A stretch of 8,592 bases of DNA from Phenylobacterium sp. (lineage in GTDB: Bacteria; Pseudomonadota; Alphaproteobacteria; Caulobacterales; Caulobacteraceae), in contig JANXXA010000282.1 of assembly GCA_025350885.1 (NCBI GenBank), positions 1 to 8,592 on the forward strand. The letters are read 5' to 3'. The notes beneath the pieces were generated by a model, which worked only from the letters and a program-made list of their open reading frames with translations, did not search any database and was not told where the DNA came from. This document shows positions 1-8,308 of the stretch, piece after piece. The translations under genes and the position numbers were made by a program. Position 1 is the first letter of the stretch, and each line of letters begins with the position of its first letter.

Positions 1-1235
1 ATCGCGAGCCAGGTGTTGAACCGGAATGCCGCGAGCAAGGTGAGGAACTCGCCGACGAAACCGCTGGTCCCCGGCAGCCCGACATTGGCCAGCGTGAACA
101 CCATGAAAAAACCGGCGTAAATGGGCATCCGATTGACAAGCCCGCCATAGGCCGAGATCAGCCGCGTATGCATGCGGTCGTAGACCACGCCAACGCAGAG
201 GAAGAGCGCGCCGGAGATCACCCCGTGGCTGAGCATCTGGAACAGAGCGCCCTGTTCGCCCGTGGCGTTGCCGGAGAAGATGCCCATGGTCACGAACCCC
301 ATGTGGGCCACGGAGGAATAGGCGATCAGCTTCTTGATGTCGGTCTGCCGGAAGGCGACCAGGGAGGTGTAGACCACCGCGATCACGCTGAGCGCGAAGA
401 TCAGCGGGGTGAAATAGTGCGACGCCGCCGGGAACATCGGCAGGGAGAAGCGCAGAAAGCCATAGCCACCCATCTTCAACAGGATGCCGGCCAGGATCAC
501 CGAGCCCGCCGTGGGGGCCTCGACGTGGGCGTCGGGCAGCCAGGTGTGCACCGGCCACATGGGCATCTTCACCGCGAAGGAGGCGAAGAAGGCCAGGAAC
601 AGCCAGGTCTGCACTGCCGGCGCGAACCTGTAGACCATCAGCTCGGGGATCGAACTGGTGCCGGATATGCCGATCATCGCCAGGATGGCGGCCAGCATCA
701 GCACCGAGCCCAGCAGGGTGTAGAGGAAGAACTTGAAGGCCGCGTAGACCCGCTGCTGGCCGCCCCAGATGCCGATGATCAGGAACATCGGCACCAGGCC
801 GAACTCGAAATAGATGTAGAACAGGATCAGATCGAGCGCGCAGAAGACGCCGATCACCAGGCATTCCAGCACCAGGAAAGCGATCATGTATTCGAGCACC
901 CGGGTGGTGATCGATTTCCAGGACGCGGCGATGCAGATCGGCATCAGGAACGCGGTCAGCAGCACGAACAGGACGGAAATCCCGTCGACCCCCATGCGGT
1001 AGCTGAGACCCGCGAACCAGGGCGTCTCCTCGACGAACTGGAAGCCGTTGTCGGCGGGGTCGAACTGAATCACCAGCAGGACCGACAGCGCCAGGGTCGC
1101 CAGCGTGGTGACCAGCGCAATCCACTTGGACGCCTCGACGGTCTTCGGGTCGTCCGCCTTGCCAAGGAACCGCAGGGCCAGGATGCCGGCGACGCCCAGC
1201 AGCGGCGCGAAGGTGATCAGGGAGAGGATGGGCAT
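1..1235 (-). CDS. nuoM: NADH-quinone oxidoreductase subunit M (C-terminus cut by window edge)
   Basis: This is an antiporter-like proton-pumping subunit of the complex I membrane arm. The frame is open from the ATG at 1235 to the left edge, giving 411 codons; the family is usually about 500 residues, so roughly the last 90 are missing. It begins [15 protein letters not shown] and is hydrophobic throughout. Residues corresponding to the known proton-channel residues of E. coli NuoM are visible: Glu144 in [11 protein letters not shown] (TM5), Lys223 in [18 protein letters not shown] (TM7, E. coli K234), Lys254 in [10 protein letters not shown] (TM8, E. coli K265) and Glu396 in FVGEFLTLL (TM12, E. 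coli E407). The start lies 13 nt after the nuoL stop and has a strong Shine-Dalgarno. nuoN is expected further left. [21 protein letters not shown] is typical of alphaproteobacterial and mitochondrial-type NuoM, which argues against the paralogous antiporters NuoL and NuoN. Confidence 0.98.
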   Translation of the reverse strand, partial: MPILSLITFAPLLGVAGILALRFLGKADDPKTVEASKWIALVTTLATLALSVLLVIQFDPADNGFQFVEETPWFAGLSYRMGVDGISVLFVLLTAFLMPICIAASWKSITTRVLEYMIAFLVLECLVIGVFCALDLILFYIYFEFGLVPMFLIIGIWGGQQRVYAAFKFFLYTLLGSVLMLAAILAMIGISGTSSIPELMVYRFAPAVQTWLFLAFFASFAVKMPMWPVHTWLPDAHVEAPTAGSVILAGILLKMGGYGFLRFSLPMFPAASHYFTPLIFALSVIAVVYTSLVAFRQTDIKKLIAYSSVAHMGFVTMGIFSGNATGEQGALFQMLSHGVISGALFLCVGVVYDRMHTRLISAYGGLVNRMPIYAGFFMVFTLANVGLPGTSGFVGEFLTLLAAFRFNTWLA

Positions 1236-1243
1236 GTCCGCGG

Positions 1244-1250
1244 CCTCCCT
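1244..1250 (-). promoter_or_regulatory. Shine-Dalgarno of nuoM, overlapping the nuoL stop codon
   Basis: On the minus strand the sequence is TAGGGAGG, then CCGCGGAC, then ATG. AGGGAGG is an excellent ribosome-binding site 8 nt from the nuoM ATG, and it shares its first two bases with the nuoL TAG stop. This fixes the nuoM start at 1235 and suggests ribosomes ending nuoL can reinitiate at nuoM. Confidence 0.75.
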
Positions 1251-3303
1251 AAGCGGCCCAGGCCCAAAGGGCGTAGGACAACAGGCCGGCGACGCCCAGC
1301 AGCATCACGAAGGCGTAGTGATAGACATAGCCGGTCTGCAGCCGCCCCGCGCCCTTGCCCACCGCGTAGCTGACCGCCGAGACGCCATCGGGACCCAGGC
1401 CGTCGATGATCGCCTGGTCGCCGCCCTTCCAGAACAGGTCGCCGAGCAGCTTGGCGCCGCGGACGAAGGTCGCCTGATAGAGCTCATCGAAGAACCACTT
1501 ATTGTAGAAGAACAGGTAGAGCGGCCCGCGGTTGGCGGCGAGCCGCGCGCCCAGACCCTCGCGGGCGATATAGACGTAGGCCGCGAACAGGAGGCCCAGC
1601 ACCGAGACGATCAGCGGCGCCTGGGCGATCCACCAGGGCGCCTCGTGCTCGGCCAGCACATGGTTGTTGGCCGCAGTGAAGATTGCGCCCTTCCAGAATT
1701 CGATCTGCCCGGCGCCGATGAATTTCTCATGGAAGAAAAAGCCCGCGCCGATCGCCCCGATAGACAGCGCGATCAGCGGCAGGCGCATGCTCCACGGGCT
1801 CTCGTGTGGCTCATGTTGATGGCCGCCATGATCAGGTTCGGCGTGGGCGTCATGCGCACCCTCGTCAGCGTGGTCGCGATTGTGCCAGTGGTGCTCGAGG
1901 TCTTGCGAAGTCCAGCGGGCGTGGCCGTTGAAGGTGAAGAACGCCAGACGCCAGGAATAGAAGGCGGTCAGGCCCGCCACGAACACGCCCATGACGAAGC
2001 CGAAATAGCCCATGGGGTCGCCGGCCTGGCCGGACATCCAGGCGGCGTGGATGATCGAGTCCTTGGAATAGAAGCCGGCGAACCCGAGCTCGACGCCCGG
2101 GATGCCCAGGCCGGTGATGGCGATGGTGCCGATGGTCATCACCGCGAAGGTCACCGGCAGATACTTCGCCAGCCCGCCATAGCGGCGCATGTCCTGCTCG
2201 TGGACCATGGCGTGGATCACCGAGCCCGCGCCCAGGAACAGCAGCGCCTTGAAGAAGGCGTGGGTGAACAGGTGAAACATCGAGGCCTGATAGGCGCCGA
2301 CGCCGGCGGCCATGAACATGTAGCCGAGCTGTGAGCAGGTCGAGTAGGCGATCACCCGCTTGATGTCGTTCTGCACCAGGCCGACGGTGGCGGCGAACAG
2401 CGCGGTGATCGCGCCGATCACCAGGACCACATGCTTGGCGAAGGGCGCGTACTCGTACATCGGCGACAACAGGCAGACCATGTAGACGCCGGCCGTCACC
2501 ATGGTCGCCGCGTGGATCAGGGCCGAGACCGGGGTCGGGCCTTCCATCGCGTCCGGCAGCCAGGTGTGCAGGAAGAACTGCGCCGACTTGCCCATGGCGC
2601 CGACAAACAACAGCGTGCAGGCCAGATCCATCAGCCGGAAGCTGTAACCGGCGAAGCTCCAGGCGTCGCCCGCGTGCGCCGCGACCTGCGGGAAAATCTG
2701 GGCGAACTGGATCGAGCCCAGCGACCAGAAGACGGTCATGATCCCGAGCGCAAAGCCGAAGTCGCCGACCCGATTGACCACGAAGGCCTTGATCGCCGCG
2801 GCGTTGGCGGTGGGCTTGTGGTGCCAGAAGCCGATCAGCAGGTAGCTGGCCAGGCCGACGCCTTCCCAGCCGAAGAACAGCTGCATGAAATCCGCCGCGC
2901 TGATCAGCGCCAGCATGGCGAAGGTGAACAGCGACAGATAGGCGAAGAACCTGGGCTTGGCGCCATCCTCGGCCATGTAGCCCCAGCTGTAGACGTGGAC
3001 GAGGCTGGACACCGTGGTCACCACCACGAGCATCACCGCCGACATGCCGTCCAGCCGGAAGGACCAGTCGGAGACGAAGTTCCCCACATGAATGAACGGC
3101 GCATAGGTCAGCGTGAAGGGCTGCAGCCCGCCCCAGGTCCACTGGCTGAACAGCACCCACGAAAGCACTGCTGACAGCAGCAGGAAGCCGGTGGTGATCG
3201 CCATCGAGGCGACATCGCCGATACGTTTGCCGAACAGCCCGGCCACGGTCGCCCCCAGCAAGGGGCCGAACAGGACGATCGTGACGAGGAGCCTGGGGTC
3301 CAT
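1249..3303 (-). CDS. nuoL: NADH-quinone oxidoreductase subunit L
   Basis: This is the distal antiporter-like proton pump of complex I (inner membrane), 684 residues against 613 in E. coli. The N-terminal domain and Proton_antipo_M core are complete. Conserved channel residues are in place: Glu147 in GWEGVG (E. coli E144), Asp181 in NRVGD, Lys239 in GAMGKSAQ (K229), His264 in ALIHAATMV (H254), His344 and His348 in FHLFTHAF, Lys352 (K342) and Lys414 in FYSKD (K399). After the core come a very His-rich hydrophilic loop (about 468-501), more membrane helices, an amphipathic segment (about 580-625, including [11 protein letters not shown]) that should be the lateral helix linking the antiporter subunits, and a last membrane helix. 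The ATG lies 2 nt after the nuoK stop, with GAAGG 7 nt upstream inside nuoK. Its length and lateral-helix region separate it from NuoM and NuoN. Confidence 0.99.
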   Translation of the reverse strand: MDPRLLVTIVLFGPLLGATVAGLFGKRIGDVASMAITTGFLLLSAVLSWVLFSQWTWGGLQPFTLTYAPFIHVGNFVSDWSFRLDGMSAVMLVVVTTVSSLVHVYSWGYMAEDGAKPRFFAYLSLFTFAMLALISAADFMQLFFGWEGVGLASYLLIGFWHHKPTANAAAIKAFVVNRVGDFGFALGIMTVFWSLGSIQFAQIFPQVAAHAGDAWSFAGYSFRLMDLACTLLFVGAMGKSAQFFLHTWLPDAMEGPTPVSALIHAATMVTAGVYMVCLLSPMYEYAPFAKHVVLVIGAITALFAATVGLVQNDIKRVIAYSTCSQLGYMFMAAGVGAYQASMFHLFTHAFFKALLFLGAGSVIHAMVHEQDMRRYGGLAKYLPVTFAVMTIGTIAITGLGIPGVELGFAGFYSKDSIIHAAWMSGQAGDPMGYFGFVMGVFVAGLTAFYSWRLAFFTFNGHARWTSQDLEHHWHNRDHADEGAHDAHAEPDHGGHQHEPHESPWSMRLPLIALSIGAIGAGFFFHEKFIGAGQIEFWKGAIFTAANNHVLAEHEAPWWIAQAPLIVSVLGLLFAAYVYIAREGLGARLAANRGPLYLFFYNKWFFDELYQATFVRGAKLLGDLFWKGGDQAIIDGLGPDGVSAVSYAVGKGAGRLQTGYVYHYAFVMLLGVAGLLSYALWAWAA

Positions 3304-3305
3304 GC

Positions 3306-3614
3306 CTAGCCCTTCATCATCGAAACGTCGTCCACGGCGATGTCGCCGCGGTTGCGGAAGAAAGTGACCAGGATCGCCAGGCCGACGGCGGCTTCGGCGG
3401 CGGCCACGGTCAGGACGAACATGGCGAAGATCTGCCCGGTGACGTTGCCCAGGTAAGACGAGAACGCCACCAGATTGATGTTCACCGCCAGCAGGATCAG
3501 CTCCACCGACATCAGGATGACGATGATGTTCTTGCGGTTCACGAAAATACCGAACACCCCGATGGTGAACAGGATCGCGGCGACCGCCAGATAGTGCGCC
3601 AGGCCGATGGTCAT
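3306..3614 (-). CDS. nuoK: NADH-quinone oxidoreductase subunit K
   Basis: This is a small membrane subunit of the complex I proton pathway, 102 residues, close to the family norm of about 100. Three membrane helices are visible (about 5-25, 29-50 and 61-86). The two intramembrane glutamates needed for coupling are present: Glu38 in [12 protein letters not shown] and Glu74 in [11 protein letters not shown] (E. coli E36 and E72). The end [18 protein letters not shown] is hydrophilic. The ATG overlaps the nuoJ stop as ATGA, with GAAGGGG 7 nt upstream inside nuoJ, so translation is very likely coupled. The stop is 2 nt before nuoL. The Glu positions leave little doubt about identity. Confidence 0.99.
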   Translation of the reverse strand: MTIGLAHYLAVAAILFTIGVFGIFVNRKNIIVILMSVELILLAVNINLVAFSSYLGNVTGQIFAMFVLTVAAAEAAVGLAILVTFFRNRGDIAVDDVSMMKG

Positions 3615-4240
3615 GGCTCGACCCCTTCGCCGGGCTTGGGCGAAACCATCCGCATGCCGGTCGCGGGATTTCGCAGCACCTGGTCCATGATCACCTGGCG
3701 CTTGACGCCCGGCTTGTGGCGCAGGGTCAGCACGATCGCCCCGATCATGGCCACAAGCAGCACCATGCCGGCCGCCTGGAAGAAGTAGACATAGTTCGTG
3801 TAGAGTACGCGTCCGATCGCCTCGGCGTTGCTCATGGCGTCCGCGGCCCCGGCGCCCCGCGCCATCGGCGTCTCGTTGAGCCTGGCCGCGCCACGCGTCG
3901 CCACGGTCGTCGAGACCACCACCATCTCGATGGCCAGACCGCCGGCGATCAGGCCGCCCAGTGGCATGTAGCGGGCGAAGCCCTGCCGCAACTGGGCGAA
4001 GTCGACGTCGAGCATCATCACCACGAACAGGAACAGCACCGCGACGGCGCCGACGTAGACCACCACCAGCAGCATCGCCAAAAACTCCGCGCCCAGCAGC
4101 ACGAACAGACCGGCGGCGGAGAAGAAGGCGGCGATCAGGAACAACACCGAGTGCACGGGATTGCGGGCCGAGACGACGGCCAGGCCCGAGCCCAGCGTCA
4201 CCGCCGCCATCAGGTAGAATGCGATCGCCTGCAGGGCCAT
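3611..4240 (-). CDS. nuoJ: NADH-quinone oxidoreductase subunit J
   Basis: This is a membrane subunit of complex I between NuoH and the antiporter subunits, 209 residues (E. coli 184). It has five predicted membrane helices. Helices 2-3 carry [29 protein letters not shown], with Glu52 matching E. coli E55, then [19 protein letters not shown], the helix that carries the pi-bulge and conserved Tyr in structures of the complex. A polar loop (about 112-140, [15 protein letters not shown] and onward) precedes the last helix (about 150-172). A polar C-terminal tail of about 35 residues follows ([24 protein letters not shown] and onward), a tail common in alphaproteobacterial NuoJ. The start at 4240 gives the conserved N-terminus [16 protein letters not shown]. 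The upstream gap from nuoI is 61 nt. The gene overlaps nuoK by 4 nt. Confidence 0.99.
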   Translation of the reverse strand: MALQAIAFYLMAAVTLGSGLAVVSARNPVHSVLFLIAAFFSAAGLFVLLGAEFLAMLLVVVYVGAVAVLFLFVVMMLDVDFAQLRQGFARYMPLGGLIAGGLAIEMVVVSTTVATRGAARLNETPMARGAGAADAMSNAEAIGRVLYTNYVYFFQAAGMVLLVAMIGAIVLTLRHKPGVKRQVIMDQVLRNPATGMRMVSPKPGEGVEP

Positions 4241-4253
4241 CGGACGGTTCTAG

Positions 4254-4261
4254 CTCCCCTC
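4254..4261 (-). promoter_or_regulatory. Shine-Dalgarno of nuoJ
   Basis: GAGGGGAG on the minus strand ends 13 nt before the nuoJ ATG. The motif is strong but the spacing is longer than the usual 5-10 nt. The rest of the 61-nt nuoI-nuoJ gap (4241-4301) holds a short GC palindrome, CCCGCGCGGG, with no following T-run. I see no promoter or terminator in it. Confidence 0.55.
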
Positions 4262-4301
4262 AAAAGTCCTGGAATCGCGCATCGCAAGCCCCGCGCGGGT
4301 C

Positions 4302-4793
4302 TTAGCGATAGGGCGCATCCAGTTCCAGATTCTTCGCGATTTCCCGCTCCCAGCGGTCTCCGTTGTCCAGCAGCCGAGCCTTGTCGTAGTAGAGCTCCTC
4401 ACGGGTCTCGACGGCGAACTCGATGTTCGGGCCTTCGACAATCGCGTCCACCGGGCAGGCCTCCTGGCAGAGGCCGCAGTAGATGCATTTGACCATGTCG
4501 ATGTCATAGCGGGTGGTGCGCCGGCTGCCGTCTTCGCGCGGCTCGGCCTCGATGGTGATGGCCTGGGCCGGGCAGATCGCCTCGCAGAGCTTGCAGGCGA
4601 TGCAGCGTTCCTCGCCGTTGGGATAGCGGCGCAGCGCATGTTCGCCGCGGAATCGCGGGCTCTGCGGATTGCGCTCGTGGGGATAGAGCACGGTGGCCTT
4701 GGGCCGGACCATATACTTCAGGCCAAGGCCCAGCGCGCCGGCGAAATCCATCAGCGCCGCGCCCTTGATCGCCTGTCCTATGCGCTGAAACAT
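4302..4793 (-). CDS. nuoI: NADH-quinone oxidoreductase subunit I (two 4Fe-4S clusters)
   Basis: This peripheral ferredoxin-like subunit carries clusters N6a and N6b, which pass electrons from the NuoG side toward the terminal cluster N2. It has 163 residues, the usual length for alphaproteobacteria and mitochondrial TYKY. Both CxxCxxCxxxCP motifs are intact: Cys64, 67, 70 and 74 in [16 protein letters not shown], and Cys103, 106, 109 and 113 in [16 protein letters not shown]. The N-terminus ([26 protein letters not shown]) is the amphipathic part that anchors it to the membrane arm, and [21 protein letters not shown] is the family signature. The ATG sits 1 nt after the stop of the small lipoprotein gene, with AAGAGGG 6 nt upstream, so it is likely coupled to that gene. 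Confidence 0.99.
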   Translation of the reverse strand: MFQRIGQAIKGAALMDFAGALGLGLKYMVRPKATVLYPHERNPQSPRFRGEHALRRYPNGEERCIACKLCEAICPAQAITIEAEPREDGSRRTTRYDIDMVKCIYCGLCQEACPVDAIVEGPNIEFAVETREELYYDKARLLDNGDRWEREIAKNLELDAPYR

Positions 4794-4794
4794 C

Positions 4795-4992
4795 TCAGGC
4801 CCTCTTGCACGTAAAGTCTTGGATCCACTGGGAGTTACCCCCGTCCTTGAGGGTCAGCACACCCCCCTTGGCCACGCACGCGTCGCGCGCCCGGCGCATC
4901 GTGTCGTAGTCAGCCGTCCCGGAGATATTGGTCGTCGCCGAGGCGCAGGCGGTGAGGCCCAGGACCATCAGCAGGGCCACCGCCAACCTCAT
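4795..4992 (-). CDS. small predicted lipoprotein encoded between nuoH and nuoI
   Basis: I do not recognise this gene as a named family. It encodes 65 residues. [16 protein letters not shown] is a textbook lipoprotein signal: Arg2, a hydrophobic core, and the lipobox LTAC with Cys16 as the lipidation site. The next residues are Ala-Ser, not Asp, which favours outer-membrane sorting. The mature part is about 50 residues, polar, and has just two further cysteines, Cys39 ([11 protein letters not shown]) and Cys62 (DFTCKRA), which could form a disulfide in the periplasm. The ATG overlaps the nuoH stop as ATGA and the TGA is 1 nt from the nuoI ATG, so the gene is embedded in the operon and probably translated by coupling; I see no good Shine-Dalgarno of its own. 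The Cys, codon use and tight spacing argue for a real gene. Its role is unknown: a complex I assembly or accessory factor is possible, but so is a hitchhiking cell-envelope protein. Confidence 0.85.
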   Translation of the reverse strand: MRLAVALLMVLGLTACASATTNISGTADYDTMRRARDACVAKGGVLTLKDGGNSQWIQDFTCKRA

Positions 4993-6065
4993 CCGATCAC
5001 CGGCGCGTAGACCCGCCAGCCGGCCACCAGGGCGACCGCCACCAGACTGGTCGGCAGGAACACCTTCCAGCCCAGCCGCATCAGCTGGTCGTAGCGGTAA
5101 CGCGGCACCACCGCGCGCACCATCGAGTTCATGAAGAAGACCAGAAGCGACTTCAGATAAAGCCACATGAAGCCGAACAGGCTGACCGCGGTCGGCGCCC
5201 AGTGCGCCGTGAACGGCGTCGGGAACGGGGCCTGCCAGCCGCCGAGGAACAGCACCGCCATCAGGCCGCTCATCAAAAGGATGTTCGACATCTCCGACAA
5301 GTAGAACAACAGGTAGGGCGTCGAGCCATATTCGATGGCGTAGCCGGCCACGAGCTCGCTCTCGGCCTCGGGCAGGTCGAAGGGCGGACGGTTGGTCTCG
5401 GCCAAGCCCGAGATGAAGAAGATCACCCCCATGGGGATCATCACCAGCGCCAGCGGCAGGTTGGCCAGCCCCGCGCCGCCCAGGATGTTCCAATGCCAGA
5501 AGCCGCCGGCCTGCAACTCGACGATGCGGGTCAGGTTCATGCTGCCCGACAGCAGGATGACGGTGATGATCACGAAGCCGATGGAGACCTCGTAGGAGAC
5601 CATCTGAGCCGCCGAGCGCAAAGCGCCCAGGAACGGATATTTCGAATTGGACGCCCAGCCGCCCATGATGATCCCGTAGACCCCCAGCGAGGACACCGCG
5701 AACAGGTAGAGGACGCCCACACTGATGTTGGAGACCACCCAGCCGGGGGCCAGCGGCATGGCCGCCCAGGAGCCCAACGCCAGGGTGACGCTGATCAACG
5801 GGGCCAGCAGGAAGACCACCTTGTCGGCGCCGGCGGGGATCACCAGTTCCTTGATCAGGAACTTGCCGAGGTCGGCGAAGGACTGCAGCAGGCCGAAGGG
5901 GCCGACCACGTTGGGGCCGCGTCGCATCTGAACGGCGGCAAAGATCTTGCGGTCGCCATAGATCAGGAAGATCGCCAGGGTCAGCAGCAGGACCAGCAGG
6001 ACCAGCAGAATCTGGCCGACGGTCAGCAGGCTCCAGCCGGCGGGGGTGGTCCAGAATGCGGTCAT
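4989..6065 (-). CDS. nuoH: NADH-quinone oxidoreductase subunit H
   Basis: This is the membrane subunit that forms the quinone site with NuoB and NuoD and links redox chemistry to proton pumping. It has 358 residues and about eight membrane helices. Family signatures are [19 protein letters not shown] (37-55, alphaproteobacterial and mitochondrial style), Glu159 in QMVSYEVS, and the loop [21 protein letters not shown] (222-242), which lies next to the quinone cavity. The frame is open 36 codons further upstream, but that extension is encoded by the repeat in the spacer and starts with repeat-like sequence, so I start at [10 protein letters not shown] (6065). No strong Shine-Dalgarno precedes this ATG, and a repeat arm begins only 15 nt upstream. 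The stop overlaps the start of the small lipoprotein gene by 4 nt. Confidence 0.98.
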   Translation of the reverse strand: MTAFWTTPAGWSLLTVGQILLVLLVLLLTLAIFLIYGDRKIFAAVQMRRGPNVVGPFGLLQSFADLGKFLIKELVIPAGADKVVFLLAPLISVTLALGSWAAMPLAPGWVVSNISVGVLYLFAVSSLGVYGIIMGGWASNSKYPFLGALRSAAQMVSYEVSIGFVIITVILLSGSMNLTRIVELQAGGFWHWNILGGAGLANLPLALVMIPMGVIFFISGLAETNRPPFDLPEAESELVAGYAIEYGSTPYLLFYLSEMSNILLMSGLMAVLFLGGWQAPFPTPFTAHWAPTAVSLFGFMWLYLKSLLVFFMNSMVRAVVPRYRYDQLMRLGWKVFLPTSLVAVALVAGWRVYAPVIG

Positions 6066-6080
6066 GCGCCCAAACCAACA

Positions 6081-6208
6081 CCGCTCATCCCCGCGCAAGC
6101 GGGGACCCAGGCGTATTTGTGTTTCCGAGTCTGCAATCCAAACGCCGTCGCGGAGCTGAGCGCCGCAACACAAAAAGCCTGGGTCCCCGCTTTCGCGAGG
6201 ATGAGCGG
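6081..6208. repeat. REP/BIME-like inverted repeat between nuoG and nuoH
   Basis: Two 32-bp arms, 6081-6112 and 6177-6208, are inverted copies that match at 30 of 32 positions. They start CCGCTCATCC and end in its complement. Each arm is itself a small hairpin: the left one is CCCCGC-GCAA-GCGGGG, the right one is CCTCGC-GAAA-GCGGGG on the minus strand. The pairing can be extended about 10 bp inward with a bulge (TATTTGTGTT against AACACAAAAA). The 64-bp centre (6113-6176) has no recognised content. The unit fills most of the 168-bp spacer between the nuoG stop and the nuoH start, and would form a long stem in the nuo mRNA. I recognise the type as a dispersed intergenic palindrome common in Caulobacterales-type genomes; the exact family is not established here. 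It has no T-run typical of a factor-independent terminator. Confidence 0.85.
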
Positions 6209-6233
6209 AGGGGGAATTCGCAGCAACATCCGC

Positions 6234-8276
6234 CTATTCCGCCGCTATTCTGGCGGCGCCTGAAGCCAGGGCGGCGCATTCGGCCATGGTCACGCTGGCG
6301 CGCGCGATGGGGTTGGTCAGGTGGAAGGCCGTGACCGCGCTGGCGAACGGAACCTCGGAGAGCGCGCCCTTGCGGCCCAACGCACCCAGGTCGAGGGAGA
6401 CCGAGCCGGGACTGGCGACATAGTCGATGCGGCCGAACGTCGGGTGGTCGGCAAACAGCCTGGCCCGAAGCGCGTCCAGGCTGTCGTAGGGCAGTTTGGC
6501 CCCCAGGCGTTCAGAGAGCGCGCGCAGGATCGCCCAGTCCTCCTTGGCCTCGCCCTTGGGGAACACAGCGCGGACGCCCTGCTGCACCCGGCCCTCGGTG
6601 TTGACGTAGAGACCGTTCTTCTCGGTGTAGGCGGCGCCCGGCAGGATCACGTCGGCCTTGTGCGCGCCCCGGTCGCCGTGAGTGCCCAGATAGACGGTGA
6701 AGGCGCCGGATGCCGAGGCATCGATCTCGTCGGCGCCCAGCAGGAACAGCAGGTCGGCCCCGCCCGGCGCGGCCAGTTCGTCCGCTGTCCGGCCGCCCTC
6801 GCCGGGGACAAATCCCAGATCCAGGCCGCCGACCCGGGCGGCGGCCGAGTGCAGCACGTTCCAGGTCATGCCGAAGGTGTTGGCCACGCCAGCGGCGGCG
6901 CTGAGCACCGCGGCGCCATCGGCCCGGCTGAGCGCGCCCGCGGCCAGTATGATCGCCGGCGCCTTGGCGGCTTTCAGCGCGGTGACGAAGTCGCCCTTGG
7001 CCTTAACGAGGCCGCTCAGGGTGGCGGGGCCCGCGCCCAGATAATCATAGCTGTAGGTCAGGTCCGCCTGTTGGCCGATCACGCCGATCCGCAAGGCGCC
7101 CGCCAGCCAGCGCCGGCGCAGGCGCGCGTTCAGCACCGGCGCCTCAAGGCGCGGGTTGGTCCCCACCAGCAGGACGACGTCAGCGTCCTCGATGCCGGCG
7201 ATGGTGGAATTGAACAGCCAGCTTTCCCGGGGCCCCTCGCCCAGCGCCATGCCATCCTCGCGGCAGTCGGTCGATTGCACGCCCAGGGACCGGAACAGGT
7301 CCAGCGCGGCCTTCATCGACTCCGCATCCTGCAAGGTTCCGGCGATCACGCCGATGCGGTCGGGCGCGGTCGCCTTGAGCCTGCCCGCCACGAGGTCCAG
7401 CGCCTCGCTCCAGGTCGCTACGCGCAGCTTGCCGCCCTCGCGGATATAGGGCCGGTCGAGCCGTTGCCGCGCCAGGCCGTCGACGGCGTAGCGGGTCTTG
7501 TCGGAGATCCACTCCTCGTTGATGTCCTCGTTGACGCGCGGCAGCACGCGCAGCACCGCGGACCCTCGGGCGTCCACGCGGATCGCCGAGCCCAGAGCAT
7601 CCATGACATCGACGCTCTCGGTCTTCTTCAGCTCCCAGGGCCGGGCGTTGAACGCATAAGGCTTGGAGGTCAGCGCGCCCACCGGGCAGAGGTCGATGAT
7701 ATTGGCCGACAGTTCCGACATCACCGCCTTGTCGAGATAGGTCGTGATTTCAACATCTTCGCCGCGACTTATCAGACCGATTTCCGGCACGCCGGCCACC
7801 TCGGTGATGAACCGGACGCAGCGGGTGCACTGGATGCACCGCGTCATCACCGTCTTGATCAGCGGTCCCATGAATTTTTCTTCGACGGCGCGCTTGTTGT
7901 CGGCATAGCGGCTGTCGTCACGGCCATAGCCCATGGCCTGGTCCTGCAGATCGCACTCCCCGCCCTGATCGCAGATCGGGCAGTCCAGCGGGTGGTTGAT
8001 CAGCAGGAATTCCATCACCCCGTGGCGGGCCTTTTTCACCATCGGCGTGTCGGTGAAGATCTCCATGTTCTCGGCAGCCGGCAGCGCGCAGGACGCCTGC
8101 GGCTTCGGCGGGCCGGGTTTCACCTCGACCAAACACATGCGGCAGTTGCCGGCGATGGACAGCCGCTCGTGGTAGCAGAAGCGCGGGATCTCCTTCCCCG
8201 CCAGCTCGGCCACCTGCAGCACGCTCATGCCGGGCTGGAACTCGACCTCGACGCCGTCGACCTTGCAGATGGGCAT
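6234..8276 (-). CDS. nuoG: NADH-quinone oxidoreductase subunit G
   Basis: This is the large Fe-S subunit of the electron-input module, 680 residues, typical of alphaproteobacteria and the mitochondrial 75-kDa subunit and shorter than E. coli NuoG (about 900). Cluster ligands are complete. The 2Fe-2S cluster N1b is bound by Cys34, Cys45, Cys48 and Cys63 (FCYHERLSIAGNCRMCLVEV). N4Fe-4S N3 uses the His95-x3-Cys99-x2-Cys102-x5-Cys108 set (HPLDCPICDQGGECDLQD). N4 uses Cys147, 150, 153 and 197 (CIQCTRC, LCPVGAL). The rest (about 215-680) is a molybdopterin-oxidoreductase-like domain without catalytic function, and the four cysteines that bind the extra N7 cluster in some bacteria are absent. The frame is open 26 codons further upstream into the repeat; I choose ATG 8276 because MPICKVDGVEVEFQPGMSVLQ is the conserved ferredoxin-fold start and AAGGGG lies 10 nt before it. 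Confidence 0.99.
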   Translation of the reverse strand: MPICKVDGVEVEFQPGMSVLQVAELAGKEIPRFCYHERLSIAGNCRMCLVEVKPGPPKPQASCALPAAENMEIFTDTPMVKKARHGVMEFLLINHPLDCPICDQGGECDLQDQAMGYGRDDSRYADNKRAVEEKFMGPLIKTVMTRCIQCTRCVRFITEVAGVPEIGLISRGEDVEITTYLDKAVMSELSANIIDLCPVGALTSKPYAFNARPWELKKTESVDVMDALGSAIRVDARGSAVLRVLPRVNEDINEEWISDKTRYAVDGLARQRLDRPYIREGGKLRVATWSEALDLVAGRLKATAPDRIGVIAGTLQDAESMKAALDLFRSLGVQSTDCREDGMALGEGPRESWLFNSTIAGIEDADVVLLVGTNPRLEAPVLNARLRRRWLAGALRIGVIGQQADLTYSYDYLGAGPATLSGLVKAKGDFVTALKAAKAPAIILAAGALSRADGAAVLSAAAGVANTFGMTWNVLHSAAARVGGLDLGFVPGEGGRTADELAAPGGADLLFLLGADEIDASASGAFTVYLGTHGDRGAHKADVILPGAAYTEKNGLYVNTEGRVQQGVRAVFPKGEAKEDWAILRALSERLGAKLPYDSLDALRARLFADHPTFGRIDYVASPGSVSLDLGALGRKGALSEVPFASAVTAFHLTNPIARASVTMAECAALASGAARIAAE

Positions 8277-8286
8277 CAGGAATGCA

Positions 8287-8292
8287 CCCCTT
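8287..8292 (-). promoter_or_regulatory. Shine-Dalgarno of nuoG
   Basis: AAGGGG on the minus strand ends 10 nt before the ATG at 8276. It supports this start over the in-frame ATG at 8354, which lies inside the spacer repeat. Confidence 0.6.
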
Positions 8293-8308
8293 GCACACGG
8301 ACGCGATT

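Noticed and set aside
168..1373. A 401-codon plus-strand open frame opposite nuoM and the end of nuoL
   Set aside because: It is antisense to well-conserved genes, its product is a low-complexity run of His, Gln, Arg, Glu and Gly typical of GC-rich shadow frames, and no domain is visible.
1105..3174. Long plus-strand frames opposite nuoL (1105-2334, 2431-3174)
   Set aside because: The same composition artefact: Arg/His/Gln/Asp-rich translations opposite a hydrophobic membrane protein with strong third-position GC bias.
4289..4301. Short GC palindrome in the nuoI-nuoJ gap as a regulatory site or terminator
   Set aside because: Ten bases of CG-rich symmetry are expected by chance in DNA of this composition, and no T-run follows.
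6066..6173. A longer NuoH with 36 extra N-terminal residues (ATG at 6173)
   Set aside because: The extension is translated from the repeat ([10 protein letters not shown]), is polar, and is not seen in NuoH proteins; [10 protein letters not shown] leads straight into the first membrane helix.
6081..6208. The nuoG-nuoH hairpin as a transcription terminator
   Set aside because: Stable stems are present, but only five T follow one arm internally and no U-tract follows the full stem; the downstream genes have no visible promoter and must be read through.
5202..6263. A 353-codon plus-strand frame opposite nuoH running through the repeat
   Set aside because: Gln/Asp/His/Arg-rich shadow of nuoH whose end is repeat-encoded; no recognisable domain or start context.
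6085..6279. A 64-codon minus-strand frame covering the REP pair and the nuoG end
   Set aside because: Its product ([13 protein letters not shown] and similar) is a direct translation of the repeat arm, and it overlaps nuoG out of frame.
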